Origin: Leptolyngbya sp. Cla-17
Lineage (GTDB): Bacteria; Cyanobacteriota; Cyanobacteriia; Leptolyngbyales; Leptolyngbyaceae
Direction of reading: 5' to 3'
DNA length: 64,000 bases
NCBI RefSeq assembly: GCF_016807185.1
Contig: NZ_JAEVYN010000002.1
Span: forward strand, 310,001 to 374,000
The position numbers and the translations under genes were made by a program. Below are positions 9,673 to 18,264 of the stretch, in pieces; within the stretch, counting starts at the first letter, position 1, and every line of letters starts with the position of its first letter. The notes beneath the pieces are model-generated. The model saw only the letters and a program-made list of their open reading frames with translations. It was not told the origin of the DNA and ran no database searches.

Positions 9673-10170
9673 TTAGAGGTTTCCCTGCAACTGTCGTTTC
9701 AGCGTGGGGTTCTGCTCGATCGCTCGTCCGATTTGGTTAAATCGCTCTAGGGTTAATCCTTGGAGCCTAATAGCTCGGTTTTGCTTTGGGGAGGTATCTT
9801 GTTGAATTTGATTGATTTTTGCTAGCGCTTTGTCAAACCGCTGTTGCTCTTTCGCCGAAATATCTGCTGTCAAAGGAGAGTCAGGATTATCTTGCCTTTG
9901 TCCAATTTCCTGAAACCGTTGGGGCGTTAATCCTTCTGCTTTGAGCGCCTCTGCCATGCTTTGTTGCATTTCCATCTCAACTTTTCTCAGTTGCTTGAGG
10001 GCTTGGGCAAACTGCTGTAGCTCTAGCGGACTCGCTGACCCGTTTGATCGGGGCAGGGATATGACCTGGTTTGGGGAGGGTGGGCTTGGTGATTGGGCGT
10101 GAGTTTGGGCAACTGCCACTGGCAAAAACAACAAAGCCCCAACAAATGCCCCGGCAATTTTTCTTTTCAT
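9673..10170 (-). CDS. DUF4168-family secreted protein
   Basis: A 165-residue exported protein with a clear signal peptide (KRK, then hydrophobic core, AQTHAQS). The mature part is helical with two copies of the LTPERFNQIG-type motif (LTPQRFQEIGQR and LTLERFNQIGRA), each preceded by a heptad-like Lys/Gln-rich helix; this is characteristic of DUF4168. The function of the family is unknown; members are common in cyanobacteria and other Gram-negatives and act outside the cytoplasm. It is transcribed alone on the minus strand, convergent with the SbcD-like gene. Confidence 0.82.
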   Translation of the reverse strand: MKRKIAGAFVGALLFLPVAVAQTHAQSPSPPSPNQVISLPRSNGSASPLELQQFAQALKQLRKVEMEMQQSMAEALKAEGLTPQRFQEIGQRQDNPDSPLTADISAKEQQRFDKALAKINQIQQDTSPKQNRAIRLQGLTLERFNQIGRAIEQNPTLKRQLQGNL

Positions 10171-10618
10171 GAATGATGTTCTTGAAAGACAAATTTTAGC
10201 TATCTTGATTCACAGACAATCTCTTGATTGTACTCTCACCAAGACGATTCATCTGCAAAGCGACTTTGCATAACTTGATACATCCTATCCCGATCGCTCC
10301 CTTCAGCATGTTTTTGAGATTGCAAATAAAGAAAATGTTGAAACCATGCAATCTAATAATCCTGAATTTTCCGGCAGGTGAGTATGCGGATATTAACGAC
10401 TGAGCTTATCGAAGATAAGTATATTTCCCCGATTTTAAGCAGTTGTCCAACCTTAAGGGCTAAATTCCACGATCGCTGAAAAAGCTGACGGTTAAAGTCT
10501 TGTGATCGCTCATCTCAAAAAACTCCTAACTCCGCGATTAACGGCTGCATATTCCCTGGCTCAGACTGTTGGGCGATCGCATACTCATGGCATCAGTTCA
10601 AAAGCGAGAGAGTGTAGG
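10171..10618. other. Intergenic region, no gene seen
   Basis: About 450 bases between the divergent DUF4168 gene and a small membrane-protein gene. It is AT-rich, contains stop codons in all frames and should hold both promoters. An upstream in-frame extension of the next gene (from 10502) has no ribosome-binding site. No RNA gene or repeat recognised. Confidence 0.4.
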
Positions 10619-10849
10619 ATGAAAAGCTTTAATCAACATGGCTGGCTGCTGAGATTTGCCAGCAAAGTGTTCAAATATTTTCTGCTGGGTTTGTTTGGAT
10701 TACTTATTGCACTCCTGTTTTCAGCAATTGTGGGATTCATGCCGCTAATCGCCCTATTGTTGAGCTTGCTGGAACAATGCTTCATAAAATTTGCTATTAC
10801 TGTTCTCTGCATCGTCGGTGTTGCAGTAGTGCTTGAATCCATTCGTTAG
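10619..10849 (+). CDS. Small two-helix membrane protein, hypothetical
   Basis: A 76-residue protein starting at ATG 10619, with purine-rich AGAGAG and AGG just upstream. A short basic amphipathic N-terminus (FNQHGWLLRFASKVFK) is followed by two hydrophobic stretches, residues about 21-45 and 50-72, with a short turn containing Glu and Cys. No family recognised. The frame remains open upstream to 10502 but that extension looks non-coding. A small inner-membrane protein of unknown role is the most that can be said. Confidence 0.45.
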   Translation: MKSFNQHGWLLRFASKVFKYFLLGLFGLLIALLFSAIVGFMPLIALLLSLLEQCFIKFAITVLCIVGVAVVLESIR

Positions 10850-11032
10850 CTGTTTCAACTAACCAGATGAACCCCAAGCAAGCATGATCTCACTGTATTG
10901 AAGAGTCGGCGATCTCTTGTCATAAACTTCGCTCCTCAACCTCAGATAAAGTGAAGTAATGAGCATCAACTGAATAATTTGAGCTAAAGACTTCACCACT
11001 TTACCTTCATGGTGTTCCCTCACCTTTAACTT

Positions 11033-13387
11033 TCAATTTTGCATTGATCGCCTCACTCGCTCCACTTGCTTTGGTGCGTCCATCTCACTAAATAGTCGAA
11101 TTGCCTCTTGAAAGCTTTCGCCACTTTTGTCAGTTTCACCTATTGCTTGATAAGTTAATCCACTTTGATGAAGAGCTTTAGCAAGATAAAGCTTGGCGCC
11201 AACTTCATTTAAAAGTTTAATAGCTTCTAAGTTTAATAAGCATGATTTACTGAAAGCTTTTTGCTCGTAATAAATTTCTGACATTCCGCACAAAGTTCTG
11301 GCTTTAGCCTGGCTGTAGTGACTTTCTTCAAGCTCCAACATGATTTTTTGATATATTTCAAGTGCTTTTTGGTGATTTCCTAGTTTTTTATAAGCTAATG
11401 CTAAAAAACTCATATAAAATGTGCTTATCTTCGTTCCACTTTCTACAAAATAATCACGATAAAGTTCCTCAGCTAGTATGTGAGCATCGTGTGTGAGATT
11501 TAGGGATGTCTTTACAAAAACCAAACAAAATAGAGCCTTCTTGGTAGATCTCTCAAAACCATATTTTTTCGATAAATTTATGGCTTTATCCAGTAAGTAT
11601 TGAGCGTCTTCTAGCTGCTCAATATCAATGTTGTAAATACTTCTAGCGATTAAAGAATAAATATTTAAACGTTCTGCTCTCCATAAATCTTTTTCATTTA
11701 CATGAGAGCTTTTCAAGTATTCAGTTATTATTGTCTCTACTTTTTCTTGAAACTCAAATCCTCTTTGTATGTCGCCAAGACCCCAGTGAATATCACCTAA
11801 AGTAATGTACATTGTAGCTAAAGAAAGCTTTGAACTAATCGCATTAATTACTTGATTGATAGATATTAAAGCTTGCTGCAATAAACCTAATCTATAAAAT
11901 GAATCACCAAGGCATATATTTCCTCGAGCTTCTTTGACAGTTCTTCTTTTTAAAATGACTTCTGCTGCTGCTTCCAGCTCATTAATTTGAAAATAGTGGT
12001 GATAGGCTTCGAAAGCTCTTAATGCATCTTCAAGGGTTTCGACGGTTATAGTTCCTTCTGTCCAAAATCTTGCTGCTTCACGACTGGTTATTTCCCAAGT
12101 TTCACTGATTCTTAATCGCGCGATCGCCTCTGCTCTGATCACCGGATGCAACCAAAATTCTCCATTTTCACAATCAATGAGTGAGCGATCTTGCAAGGAT
12201 TTAATCACTCGACGATGACGGTTTTCTGGGATGTCCCAGAGTAGGCAAAATACCCCTTCAATGGGTACGGTGGGCACGTCTTGATAGCGATAGCAACCCA
12301 TGCGGCAAAGCAAATTGTAGGCATCTGAATCAAGCTGTTGCAGGCGATTAAATTGATTCGTTACTAAGTCTTCTAAATCTCGTTCAACCAGCAAATCATT
12401 TTGATTTGCTTGCCAGTAAGCTTCCGTTTGTCCAGAGAAGTCTTCCAAAATCACGCCGCTGATCAGATCCATCGCTTTGGCATTGCCGCCATAGGCATTA
12501 TGCAGAGCCGCTAGAGCAGATTGCTCCCCCCCATCTGTCGTTGTCGAAGGGGGTGCAGAAATATTGCGGCTTTGGAAGAACTGCGACCAGGCTTGTACAT
12601 CCAAACTTTTCAGTCCGTAGTAGTGAACCGTAATCGCAGGTTCTCGCAGGCGTTCACGCGTGGTGATGAGCGTAAGGGATTGCACAGTCGGATCATTTAG
12701 CACTCGCAGCAGTTCTAAATAGCGACGGTGGGCTTCAATGAATTTGCCTGTGGAATCTAAAGCTGGTTCTAGGTTGTCGATCAAAATGCCAATGCGATCG
12801 CTTTGTAGTTTGCGTTTGAGCCGATCAAGGGACACGAAAAATTCTCGCCCTGGTTCTTCGCCCAGTTGCCGCAGCTTTTCTTCAATCAGTCCTTCAATTG
12901 AAGCAATGTCCTTGGTTTCCTTGGCAATCGGAAACTCCAGATATGAGCCAAACTCTTGCTGGAGATATTTCCGTGCCAGGGTGGTTTTGCCAACGCCGCC
13001 CCTCGCCTGAATCACAATCACATTTACCTTCCGGCTGACCAGCGCAGTTAGATCCGCGATCGCGCTCTCCCGTCCGACAAAATTAGGATCAGCCTGTGCC
13101 GCTACTGCCTGTGCCGCTGTTGCCTGAGCCGCTGGCATATGGTCGTTATCTGTCAGGATTAAGCCAAAGGTTTCAAAGCAGCGGGCGATCGAACTTTTGT
13201 CTGAGCCTTTGCCATCCAAGACGTTTTTCACAGTTTCAGGATCTAGCCCGGTCAACTCGCCCAACCGCTCCAGCGTATATTTGAAGCCTGAGTTCTCTTC
13301 GTTTTCGCGCGATCGCAACCGCTCCCGGAGTTGCTTCAGTCCTTCGGGGGTGAGAACACGGGCGCGATTCCGCCGGGGTGCATTCAT
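11033..13387 (-). CDS. STAND NTPase: HTH-like, NB-ARC and TPR domains
   Basis: A 784-residue signal-transduction ATPase. The N-terminus (about 8-80) resembles an XRE-like helix-turn-helix module (LERLGELTGLDPETVKNVL). A NB-ARC ATPase follows, with P-loop QARGGVGKTTLA near residue 130 and a Walker B-like RIGILIDNLE. A winged-helix segment (ICLLWDIPEN region) lies near 380, and TPR-like repeats occupy about 440-780 (YRLGLLQQALISINQ, LALAYKKLGNHQKALEIYQ, HQSGLTYQAIGETDKSGES). In such proteins the repeats sense a ligand and the N-terminal domain is the output; many bacterial STAND proteins act in phage defence, others in regulation. The 3' half is markedly more AT-rich than the 5' half and lacks HIP1 sites. 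Confidence 0.85.
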   Translation of the reverse strand: MNAPRRNRARVLTPEGLKQLRERLRSRENEENSGFKYTLERLGELTGLDPETVKNVLDGKGSDKSSIARCFETFGLILTDNDHMPAAQATAAQAVAAQADPNFVGRESAIADLTALVSRKVNVIVIQARGGVGKTTLARKYLQQEFGSYLEFPIAKETKDIASIEGLIEEKLRQLGEEPGREFFVSLDRLKRKLQSDRIGILIDNLEPALDSTGKFIEAHRRYLELLRVLNDPTVQSLTLITTRERLREPAITVHYYGLKSLDVQAWSQFFQSRNISAPPSTTTDGGEQSALAALHNAYGGNAKAMDLISGVILEDFSGQTEAYWQANQNDLLVERDLEDLVTNQFNRLQQLDSDAYNLLCRMGCYRYQDVPTVPIEGVFCLLWDIPENRHRRVIKSLQDRSLIDCENGEFWLHPVIRAEAIARLRISETWEITSREAARFWTEGTITVETLEDALRAFEAYHHYFQINELEAAAEVILKRRTVKEARGNICLGDSFYRLGLLQQALISINQVINAISSKLSLATMYITLGDIHWGLGDIQRGFEFQEKVETIITEYLKSSHVNEKDLWRAERLNIYSLIARSIYNIDIEQLEDAQYLLDKAINLSKKYGFERSTKKALFCLVFVKTSLNLTHDAHILAEELYRDYFVESGTKISTFYMSFLALAYKKLGNHQKALEIYQKIMLELEESHYSQAKARTLCGMSEIYYEQKAFSKSCLLNLEAIKLLNEVGAKLYLAKALHQSGLTYQAIGETDKSGESFQEAIRLFSEMDAPKQVERVRRSMQN

Positions 13388-13510
13388 AGGGTTTGGATTA
13401 ATTCATGCTGCCGCTTCTTATATTTTGATGGACTTTGCAGAAAAATAGGCGCTCGTCAGAATCAGACGAGATCGCTGGCAACCAAGCCTTCTCGATTCAC
13501 CCATCAAGTC

Positions 13511-15166
13511 TTACTTCTTAGGGTTATCGCGGATAAAATCCGTCAAACCTAGATATTTCGGAGCAGTACTAATATCTTGATTTTGATATTCCAGTGCGCC
13601 CCAAAAGCCCCATTTACTTGGCGCTGCTACATCGTTGAACTGGTTAAACAGTTTGCCGCCGCTTTGCTTCCACTGGTTGAGGTAGACTTTGTAGACTTCT
13701 CTCATGCGAGGGTTGCGATTAACGGTGGTAAACAAGGTCGTCATTTTAGCCACTTTGTCTTCAGGAAACTGATAGCTTGTCAAGTGTGCGCCCCCTTCAT
13801 AGGCAACCAGGGCAACACCAAACCGTTTGGCAACAGTGGCATTACTATCTAGCATTGCTTTGATTTCCGTGGAGATTTCGCGCATCATGCCATCAATAAT
13901 TTGGTCGGGGGTCAGGTTAACGGTGGTGTTGATGTTTTTGACGTCGTTAATGTTGCTCCAACTGCCTTTGCCGTCATAGCCTAAGCCATAAAAATAGGGC
14001 GCGATCGCATAAGCGTCAGCGTGTTTGTAAGCATCTTTCCAGCCTAAAATTTGCTCTGCTGTCCAGGGATTGGCTGCTTGTCCTGCCAACACTCTAACCA
14101 AGCGCGGTTTGCGGCTTGCTCCAAATACGTCTTCCCAAATTTTGAATATCTCAACGGAACGCTCCGAGTAATAGCGTAAGCCTGCACCCCAACTGGTATC
14201 ATCCAATCGACGCTCTAGCCCTTTCTCACCAACGTATTTTGCCTGACTGAACATGCTGTTCCAAACTTCGTTGGAATATTCCACATGAACTTTGAGGGCG
14301 GGATCAAGGCGATCGCGCACCATTACAGCAAAATTTCGCACGTAATCATCGCTTGCCTGGGCTGGCAGGGTAAACCACGGGTCAATTTTGAGCGTGTTTG
14401 CTAGTTGAATCAGGTGTTCCAACGCTACGCCTTTGCCGCTGGCTTGAGATGCGCTGTTGGGGGTGGCGCGATCGCTCCAGTTCACTATTTTGGAGTTGTT
14501 AGTTGCTGCCCAATCCATAAACCGTACTGTGCTAAATTGCTTCAGCCGCTCTAGGAACACCGGATGAAACGGCTGAGTTTGGTATGTGTTCTCAAATCCC
14601 GGCATGATGAAGCGGATATTGCGAATCGGATTGCTGGGATTCGTTTCCAAAATTTTCATAAACACCCCTTCCCCGTCGATTGTCACATCCACCGCCATTT
14701 TACCGGGGGACTGGCTGATGATTTTGGCGGTATTGAAGGTAAAGCCAATTTTGCCATCACCGTCATACAGCAGCGTGTATTTGCCGGAGGGAAAGTGTTT
14801 GCCAATCATCATCACGGTTTCGGCAGCTTGTCCAGGTTCCAGGGATGCAATCCAGCCCTCGGGGTTTAGCTTGAGGGTGCCGCCCTGTCCCCAAGGTGCG
14901 CCTTGCCGCTGTGGAATCCAAGCTCGTGAGGTTTTAAACGCATCCACAAAGCCCCATTGGCTCGACCAATCGGCAATGCCAGCCAGGTTTGTGCCTACGG
15001 TAGTTTTGGTTTCCGCCGCGATCGCGTTGGCGCTGTCATCGTTTTTGGTGCCGAGCGACTGAATCGGATTGCTACCTAAGGGCTTTAAGAACCAGGCAAG
15101 ACCAATGCCAAACAGGAGGGCGGTGCTAATTAAGACACCATTTCTGATGCGTCTACTAGATTTCAT
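13511..15166 (-). CDS. Secreted glycoside-hydrolase-like / cellulose-binding protein
   Basis: A 551-residue exported protein with one N-terminal hydrophobic segment (residues about 10-30) serving as signal or anchor. A beta-rich region follows (about 75-185, YTLLYDGDGKIGFTF). A TIM-barrel-like part then contains VRFMDWAATNN, WFTLPAQASDDYVRNFA, VHVEYSNEVWN (a glutamate in a position typical of GH5/GH39-like acid/base residues) and ALVAYEGGAH (a second candidate glutamate). Such proteins are often annotated as cellulose-binding proteins. Substrate unknown; a cell-surface polysaccharide is likely. Single gene, minus strand, about 120 bp before the STAND gene on the same strand. Confidence 0.75.
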   Translation of the reverse strand: MKSSRRIRNGVLISTALLFGIGLAWFLKPLGSNPIQSLGTKNDDSANAIAAETKTTVGTNLAGIADWSSQWGFVDAFKTSRAWIPQRQGAPWGQGGTLKLNPEGWIASLEPGQAAETVMMIGKHFPSGKYTLLYDGDGKIGFTFNTAKIISQSPGKMAVDVTIDGEGVFMKILETNPSNPIRNIRFIMPGFENTYQTQPFHPVFLERLKQFSTVRFMDWAATNNSKIVNWSDRATPNSASQASGKGVALEHLIQLANTLKIDPWFTLPAQASDDYVRNFAVMVRDRLDPALKVHVEYSNEVWNSMFSQAKYVGEKGLERRLDDTSWGAGLRYYSERSVEIFKIWEDVFGASRKPRLVRVLAGQAANPWTAEQILGWKDAYKHADAYAIAPYFYGLGYDGKGSWSNINDVKNINTTVNLTPDQIIDGMMREISTEIKAMLDSNATVAKRFGVALVAYEGGAHLTSYQFPEDKVAKMTTLFTTVNRNPRMREVYKVYLNQWKQSGGKLFNQFNDVAAPSKWGFWGALEYQNQDISTAPKYLGLTDFIRDNPKK

Positions 15167-15452
15167 GGGGATCTATCTTGGCTAAAAAGTTTCATTTCCA
15201 GGTTGCCCAGATGGGTGGCTAGCATAACCCTGCGCCGTTTGCCAGAGTGGGGCTTGAAAGAGCGATCGCACCCTGAACCACCATAACAAGTTACAAATCA
15301 GATGAGGGCATTGCAAAATTCACAAATCATCTACATAAATTCGGTCTGCTAAAGGGGATTATTCGAGTATCAGTTTGCAACTGGCGGAAAAACCAGGTTT
15401 GCTGGCGATTCCTTCCTATAATTAAGGCTTGTAATCTTCAAAATCAGCCGCC

Positions 15453-16997
15453 ATGTCTCGCGATCGCGCCCAATCTGAACCACAAAGCACCCTCGAGGAA
15501 ATCCGTGCCACTCGCCTAGAAAAGGTGGAACAGCTTCAGCAAGCGGGGCTAACGCCCTATGCCTATCGCTGGGAATCCACCCACCACGCAGCAGAGTTGC
15601 AGGCAAAGTACGTGGATTTGCCCAATGGCGAAGAGGCAGCGGTGGAAGTGGCGATCGCGGGGCGGATCATGGCAAAGCGCGTCTTTGGCAAATTGGCGTT
15701 CTTCACCCTGCAAGATGAAACGGGCACAATTCAGCTTTATCTAGAAAAAAGCCGGATTCAGGAAACAATGGCGGCAAAGGACGAAAGCGCCTTTGACCAC
15801 CTGAAGCAGTTGACTGACGCAGGCGACATCATTGGCGTAACGGGCAGCATTAAGCGTACCGAAAAAGGTGAGCTGTCGGTCTATGTGCGGGAATACGCCA
15901 TGCTGACTAAATCCCTGTTGCCATTGCCGGATAAGTGGCACGGCTTGACGGATGTTGCCAAGCGTTATCGTCAGCGCTATGTGGATTTGATTGTTAACCC
16001 CGAAGTGCGGGAAACCTTTCGGCGACGGGCGTTGATCACGGCCTCTATGCGCCGCTACCTGGATCAGCAGGGCTTTATTGAAATCGAAACACCTGTGCTG
16101 CAAACCGAAGCAGGCGGTGCCGAAGCGCGTCCTTTCATCACCTATCACAACACGCTGGATATGAGCCTGTATCTCCGGATCGCAACGGAGCTACACTTGA
16201 AACGGCTGATTGTGGGCGGCTTTGAGAAGGTGTTTGAACTGGGGCGCGTGTTTCGGAACGAGGGCATTTCCACCCGCCACAACCCAGAATTCACGACGCT
16301 TGAGGTCTATCAAGCTTATGCCGATTACAACGATATGATGACGCTGACCGAGGCGATCGTCACCACCGCCGCCCAGGATGTCTTGGGCACGCTGAAAATT
16401 ATCTATCAAGGCGAACCCGTGGATCTAACTCCTCCCTGGCGTAGGGTGACGATGCATGATGTGGTGCAAGAGCAGACGGGGATTGATTTTGCGGCGTTTG
16501 TCAGCCTCGAAGAAGCTAAGGCTGCTGCCACCCAGGCGGGATTGCACAGCGTGGAAAAGGCAGAATCCATCGGCAGTTTGCTCAATCAAGCCTTTGAACA
16601 AACCGTGGAAGAAACCTTGATTCAGCCCACCTTTGTGCTGGATTATCCCGTGGAAATTTCGCCCCTGGCAAAACCCCATCGCTCCAAGCCCGGATTGGTA
16701 GAGCGGTTTGAACTATTCATGGTTGGGCGCGAAACGGCAAATAGTTTTTCGGAGTTAACCGATCCGGTGGATCAATTGCAGCGCTTGCAAGCCCAAGCCG
16801 ATCGCAAAGAAGCGGGTGACTTAGAAGCCCATAGTGTCGATGAAGATTTTGTGACTGCGCTGGAATATGGAATGCCGCCCACGGGGGGATTAGGCATTGG
16901 CATCGATCGCCTGGTCATGTTGTTGACCGACTGCGCCAGCATCCGCGACGCGATCGCGTTTCCCCTACTCAAACCCGAAAAAGCTGAAGAGGAATAA
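15453..16997 (+). CDS. lysS: Lysyl-tRNA synthetase
   Basis: Class II lysyl-tRNA synthetase, 514 residues, charging tRNA-Lys. The N-terminal OB-fold anticodon domain covers about 60-160 (VAIAGRIMAKRVFGKLAFF). The catalytic domain has motif 2 (FRNEGISTRHNPEFTTLE) and motif 3 (GGLGIGIDRLVMLL). The C-terminal codons encode AIAFPLLKPEKAEEE and start at a HIP1 site. Degenerate copies of this 3' end occur twice more downstream (17854-17904 and 18563-18612), marking the left edges of duplicated accessory units. Confidence 0.96.
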   Translation: MSRDRAQSEPQSTLEEIRATRLEKVEQLQQAGLTPYAYRWESTHHAAELQAKYVDLPNGEEAAVEVAIAGRIMAKRVFGKLAFFTLQDETGTIQLYLEKSRIQETMAAKDESAFDHLKQLTDAGDIIGVTGSIKRTEKGELSVYVREYAMLTKSLLPLPDKWHGLTDVAKRYRQRYVDLIVNPEVRETFRRRALITASMRRYLDQQGFIEIETPVLQTEAGGAEARPFITYHNTLDMSLYLRIATELHLKRLIVGGFEKVFELGRVFRNEGISTRHNPEFTTLEVYQAYADYNDMMTLTEAIVTTAAQDVLGTLKIIYQGEPVDLTPPWRRVTMHDVVQEQTGIDFAAFVSLEEAKAAATQAGLHSVEKAESIGSLLNQAFEQTVEETLIQPTFVLDYPVEISPLAKPHRSKPGLVERFELFMVGRETANSFSELTDPVDQLQRLQAQADRKEAGDLEAHSVDEDFVTALEYGMPPTGGLGIGIDRLVMLLTDCASIRDAIAFPLLKPEKAEEE

Positions 16998-17049
16998 CGG
17001 GGCATGGAACCATCCCACGAGTTGATGCGGAAAACCCTTGCCCAAGATT

Positions 17050-17181
17050 GTGGACTCAGGTAAGGATGCGATCAAACAACTCGCACAGCAAGCAGAAGCT
17101 ATTGCAGACCATTACCAACAAGATACAGAATGGCGATCGCAAATTATACGAGAAAGTGCAATCAAATTGAGCGATCGCTAG
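17050..17181 (+). CDS. 43-residue ORF, probable remnant
   Basis: A short GTG-initiated frame encoding VDSGKDAIKQLAQQAEAIAD and a charged C-terminus ending SDR at a HIP1-containing stop. It looks like real coding sequence but lacks a recognisable start or ribosome site, so it is probably the 3' part of a lost small gene (for example an accessory or toxin-antitoxin partner). Family not recognised. The stop lies 8 bp before the attC-like site of cassette 1, so the cassette did not truncate it. No further gene is seen between lysS and the cassette. Confidence 0.3.
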   Translation: MDSGKDAIKQLAQQAEAIADHYQQDTEWRSQIIRESAIKLSDR

Positions 17182-17189
17182 CGATATAA

Positions 17190-17270
17190 CGCCCGGCATC
17201 AGCGGCGCGCACGAGCCTTTGATGATGATAGACACGCTGGATGCGCGTCCGCTGCATGACGTTGTTAGGC
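17190..17270 (-). other. attC-like site of cassette 1
   Basis: Read on the minus strand: R'' box GCCTAAC (17270-17264), then L'' with CAGCGGACGCGC, a spacer of about 30 bases, L' with GCGCGCCGCTG, and GTTATAT as R'. The L arms pair as CAGCGG-CGCGC with one unpaired A, plus an unpaired G if the flanking AT pair is included. Such extrahelical bases are the hallmark of attC sites recognised as folded single strands. R' departs from GTTRRRY at one base, expected if its outer six bases come from the flanking chromosome. Confidence 0.68.
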
Positions 17271-17277
17271 CGCCGGG

Positions 17278-17592
17278 CTAATCATAGCCTTCACCTTCCG
17301 TCACGTTGCGCGCCGCCAACTTGCCGAGCAAATCGCTAAAGACGTTATCAATTGCCGCCCTCTCGGCCTTACACCCACCCCCCAGCTTGAAGTCCGCGGT
17401 ATATGTCGGCCCGTTGCTGTAGTACCCGTCGAGGTCGTATATCTTGGCGCGCACGCCTTCGAAGGGCACGGAAGAGATGTACGGCCCGAAGGCGTCCTTA
17501 TCCCTCCATACCCACTCCCACGGCCCTGACTCGTTGAGAGTCGAGATGATCTCCGCCATCGTCTTATCACATTCGAAATCATAGGCCCACAT
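17278..17592 (-). CDS. Cassette-borne hypothetical protein
   Basis: A 104-residue protein from ATG 17592 (a GTG at 17604 is an alternative). It starts MWAYDFECDKTMAEII, has a NESGPWEWVWRDKD segment and ends EGEGYD. To my recollection, small proteins with this N-terminal pattern (YDF, K, W-E-W, then a D-G-Y turn) occur in integron cassettes of soil and plant bacteria, with no known function. No signal peptide or membrane segment. The gene fills the cassette, with about 20 bases of leader containing GAGG. Codon use is GC-rich, unlike neighbouring genes, consistent with transfer. Confidence 0.7.
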   Translation of the reverse strand: MWAYDFECDKTMAEIISTLNESGPWEWVWRDKDAFGPYISSVPFEGVRAKIYDLDGYYSNGPTYTADFKLGGGCKAERAAIDNVFSDLLGKLAARNVTEGEGYD

Positions 17593-17617
17593 AGAATCTC
17601 TCACCTCAGCGGCCTAA

Positions 17618-17853
17618 CTATATATTCAACGTCATATTTGCTGGATAAGCACCCATGTTTTTGGGATTGTCTGTCATATTTGCGGGATAAGTCCCTGTTT
17701 TTAAGGAATTAAATCGAACGTTTGCGGGTTAAGTACGGATTTTGGGGTGTTATCCGTCACTTACGGATGTAGCAACTGAGGAAACAATACCGTGGGATTC
17801 ATCTCGGCTGAGGTGTTCTAGCAATCTAAGAGTTACTTCAGTCGTTCAATGAT
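17618..17853. repeat. 236-bp direct repeat, copy 1, with 42-bp-spaced motif array
   Basis: Nearly the same 236 bp recurs at 20964-21199. Within it the 13-mer TTTGCKGGWTAAG occurs at 17637, 17679 and 17721, exactly 42 bp apart, followed by an imperfect inverted repeat around 17733-17765 (AAGTACGGAT / ATCCGTCACTT). The right end (17833-17853) is the last 21 bp of a GMC oxidoreductase gene in reverse (reading IIERLK-stop on the minus strand), although the intact GMC gene is 3.3 kb away. The left end abuts cassette 1. Confidence 0.85.
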
Positions 17854-17904
17854 GAGATCGCGTTCCCCCTGCTCAAACCCGAAAAGACAGAGGGTGAGGA
17901 ATAG
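17854..17904 (+). repeat. Degenerate second copy of the lysS 3' end
   Basis: Directly after the GMC-tail remnant, the sequence switches to a copy of the lysS 3' end. It starts at GATCGCGTTCCCCCTGCTC and runs through codons for KPEK and an EE-stop ending. The switch falls at a HIP1-like site (GAGATCGCG here, GCGATCGCG in lysS). It has no gene body upstream and is not translated as LysS. From 17905 to 18024 I see only an 11-codon frame (17962-17997) and the antitoxin promoter region. Confidence 0.8.
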
Positions 17905-18024
17905 CTCATAATTACAACCACTATATTGCAGGACAAGCTAGAACAATAGAAGGTGAATCGCTGATGAGTAAGAAATTTGTAATTAACGAACCTATTTAGA
18001 ACAGCATATTCAATCGGATAGAGG

Positions 18025-18264
18025 ATGATGATCCCAGTTCAGATCGCTCAACAACAGTTGCAAGATTTAATCGATTCGGTAAGCCAGTCGCATCAGCCCA
18101 TTATTATTGCAGGACAGAGTAGCAATGCAGTGTTGTTATCTGAAGCTGACTGGGCATCAGTACAAGAAACGCTCTATCTTCTCTCAGTTCCAGGAATGCG
18201 AGAATCAATTCGGGAAGGATTGACAACACCGATCGAGGAGTGTGATCGGGAACTGGAGTGGTGA
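18025..18264 (+). CDS. Type II antitoxin, Phd/YefM-like
   Basis: A 79-residue protein with the antitoxin pattern: IPVQIAQQQLQDLIDSVSQ at the N-terminus (DNA-binding part), IIIAGQSSNAVLLSEADW in the core, and a C-terminal acidic tail (TPIEECDRELEW) that normally wraps the toxin. ATG 18025 or the next ATG at 18028 could be used; GAGG immediately precedes. Its stop overlaps the GTG start of the YoeB-like toxin frame by 4 bp (GTGA), a usual coupling. The toxin is broken (next entry), so the antitoxin may persist as a solitary or relic gene. Confidence 0.82.
   Translation: MMIPVQIAQQQLQDLIDSVSQSHQPIIIAGQSSNAVLLSEADWASVQETLYLLSVPGMRESIREGLTTPIEECDRELEW

Larger units (their letters stand above)
17190..17617 (-). 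mobile_element. Integron-type gene cassette 1 (single, no integrase nearby)
   Basis: A 428-bp unit with the layout of an integron cassette read on the minus strand. The core site GTTAGGC (GTTRRRY) spans 17618-17612, the start codon follows about 20 bases later, one gene fills the unit, and an attC-like hairpin begins 8 bases after the stop. The crossover points (G|TT on the minus strand) define the ends. Removing the unit leaves TATAA|CTATATATTC, which aligns with the same spot in the second repeat copy (TCTAA|CTATGCATTC). The cassette is visibly more GC-rich than its surroundings and lacks HIP1 sites. No integron integrase gene lies in the window. Confidence 0.72.
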
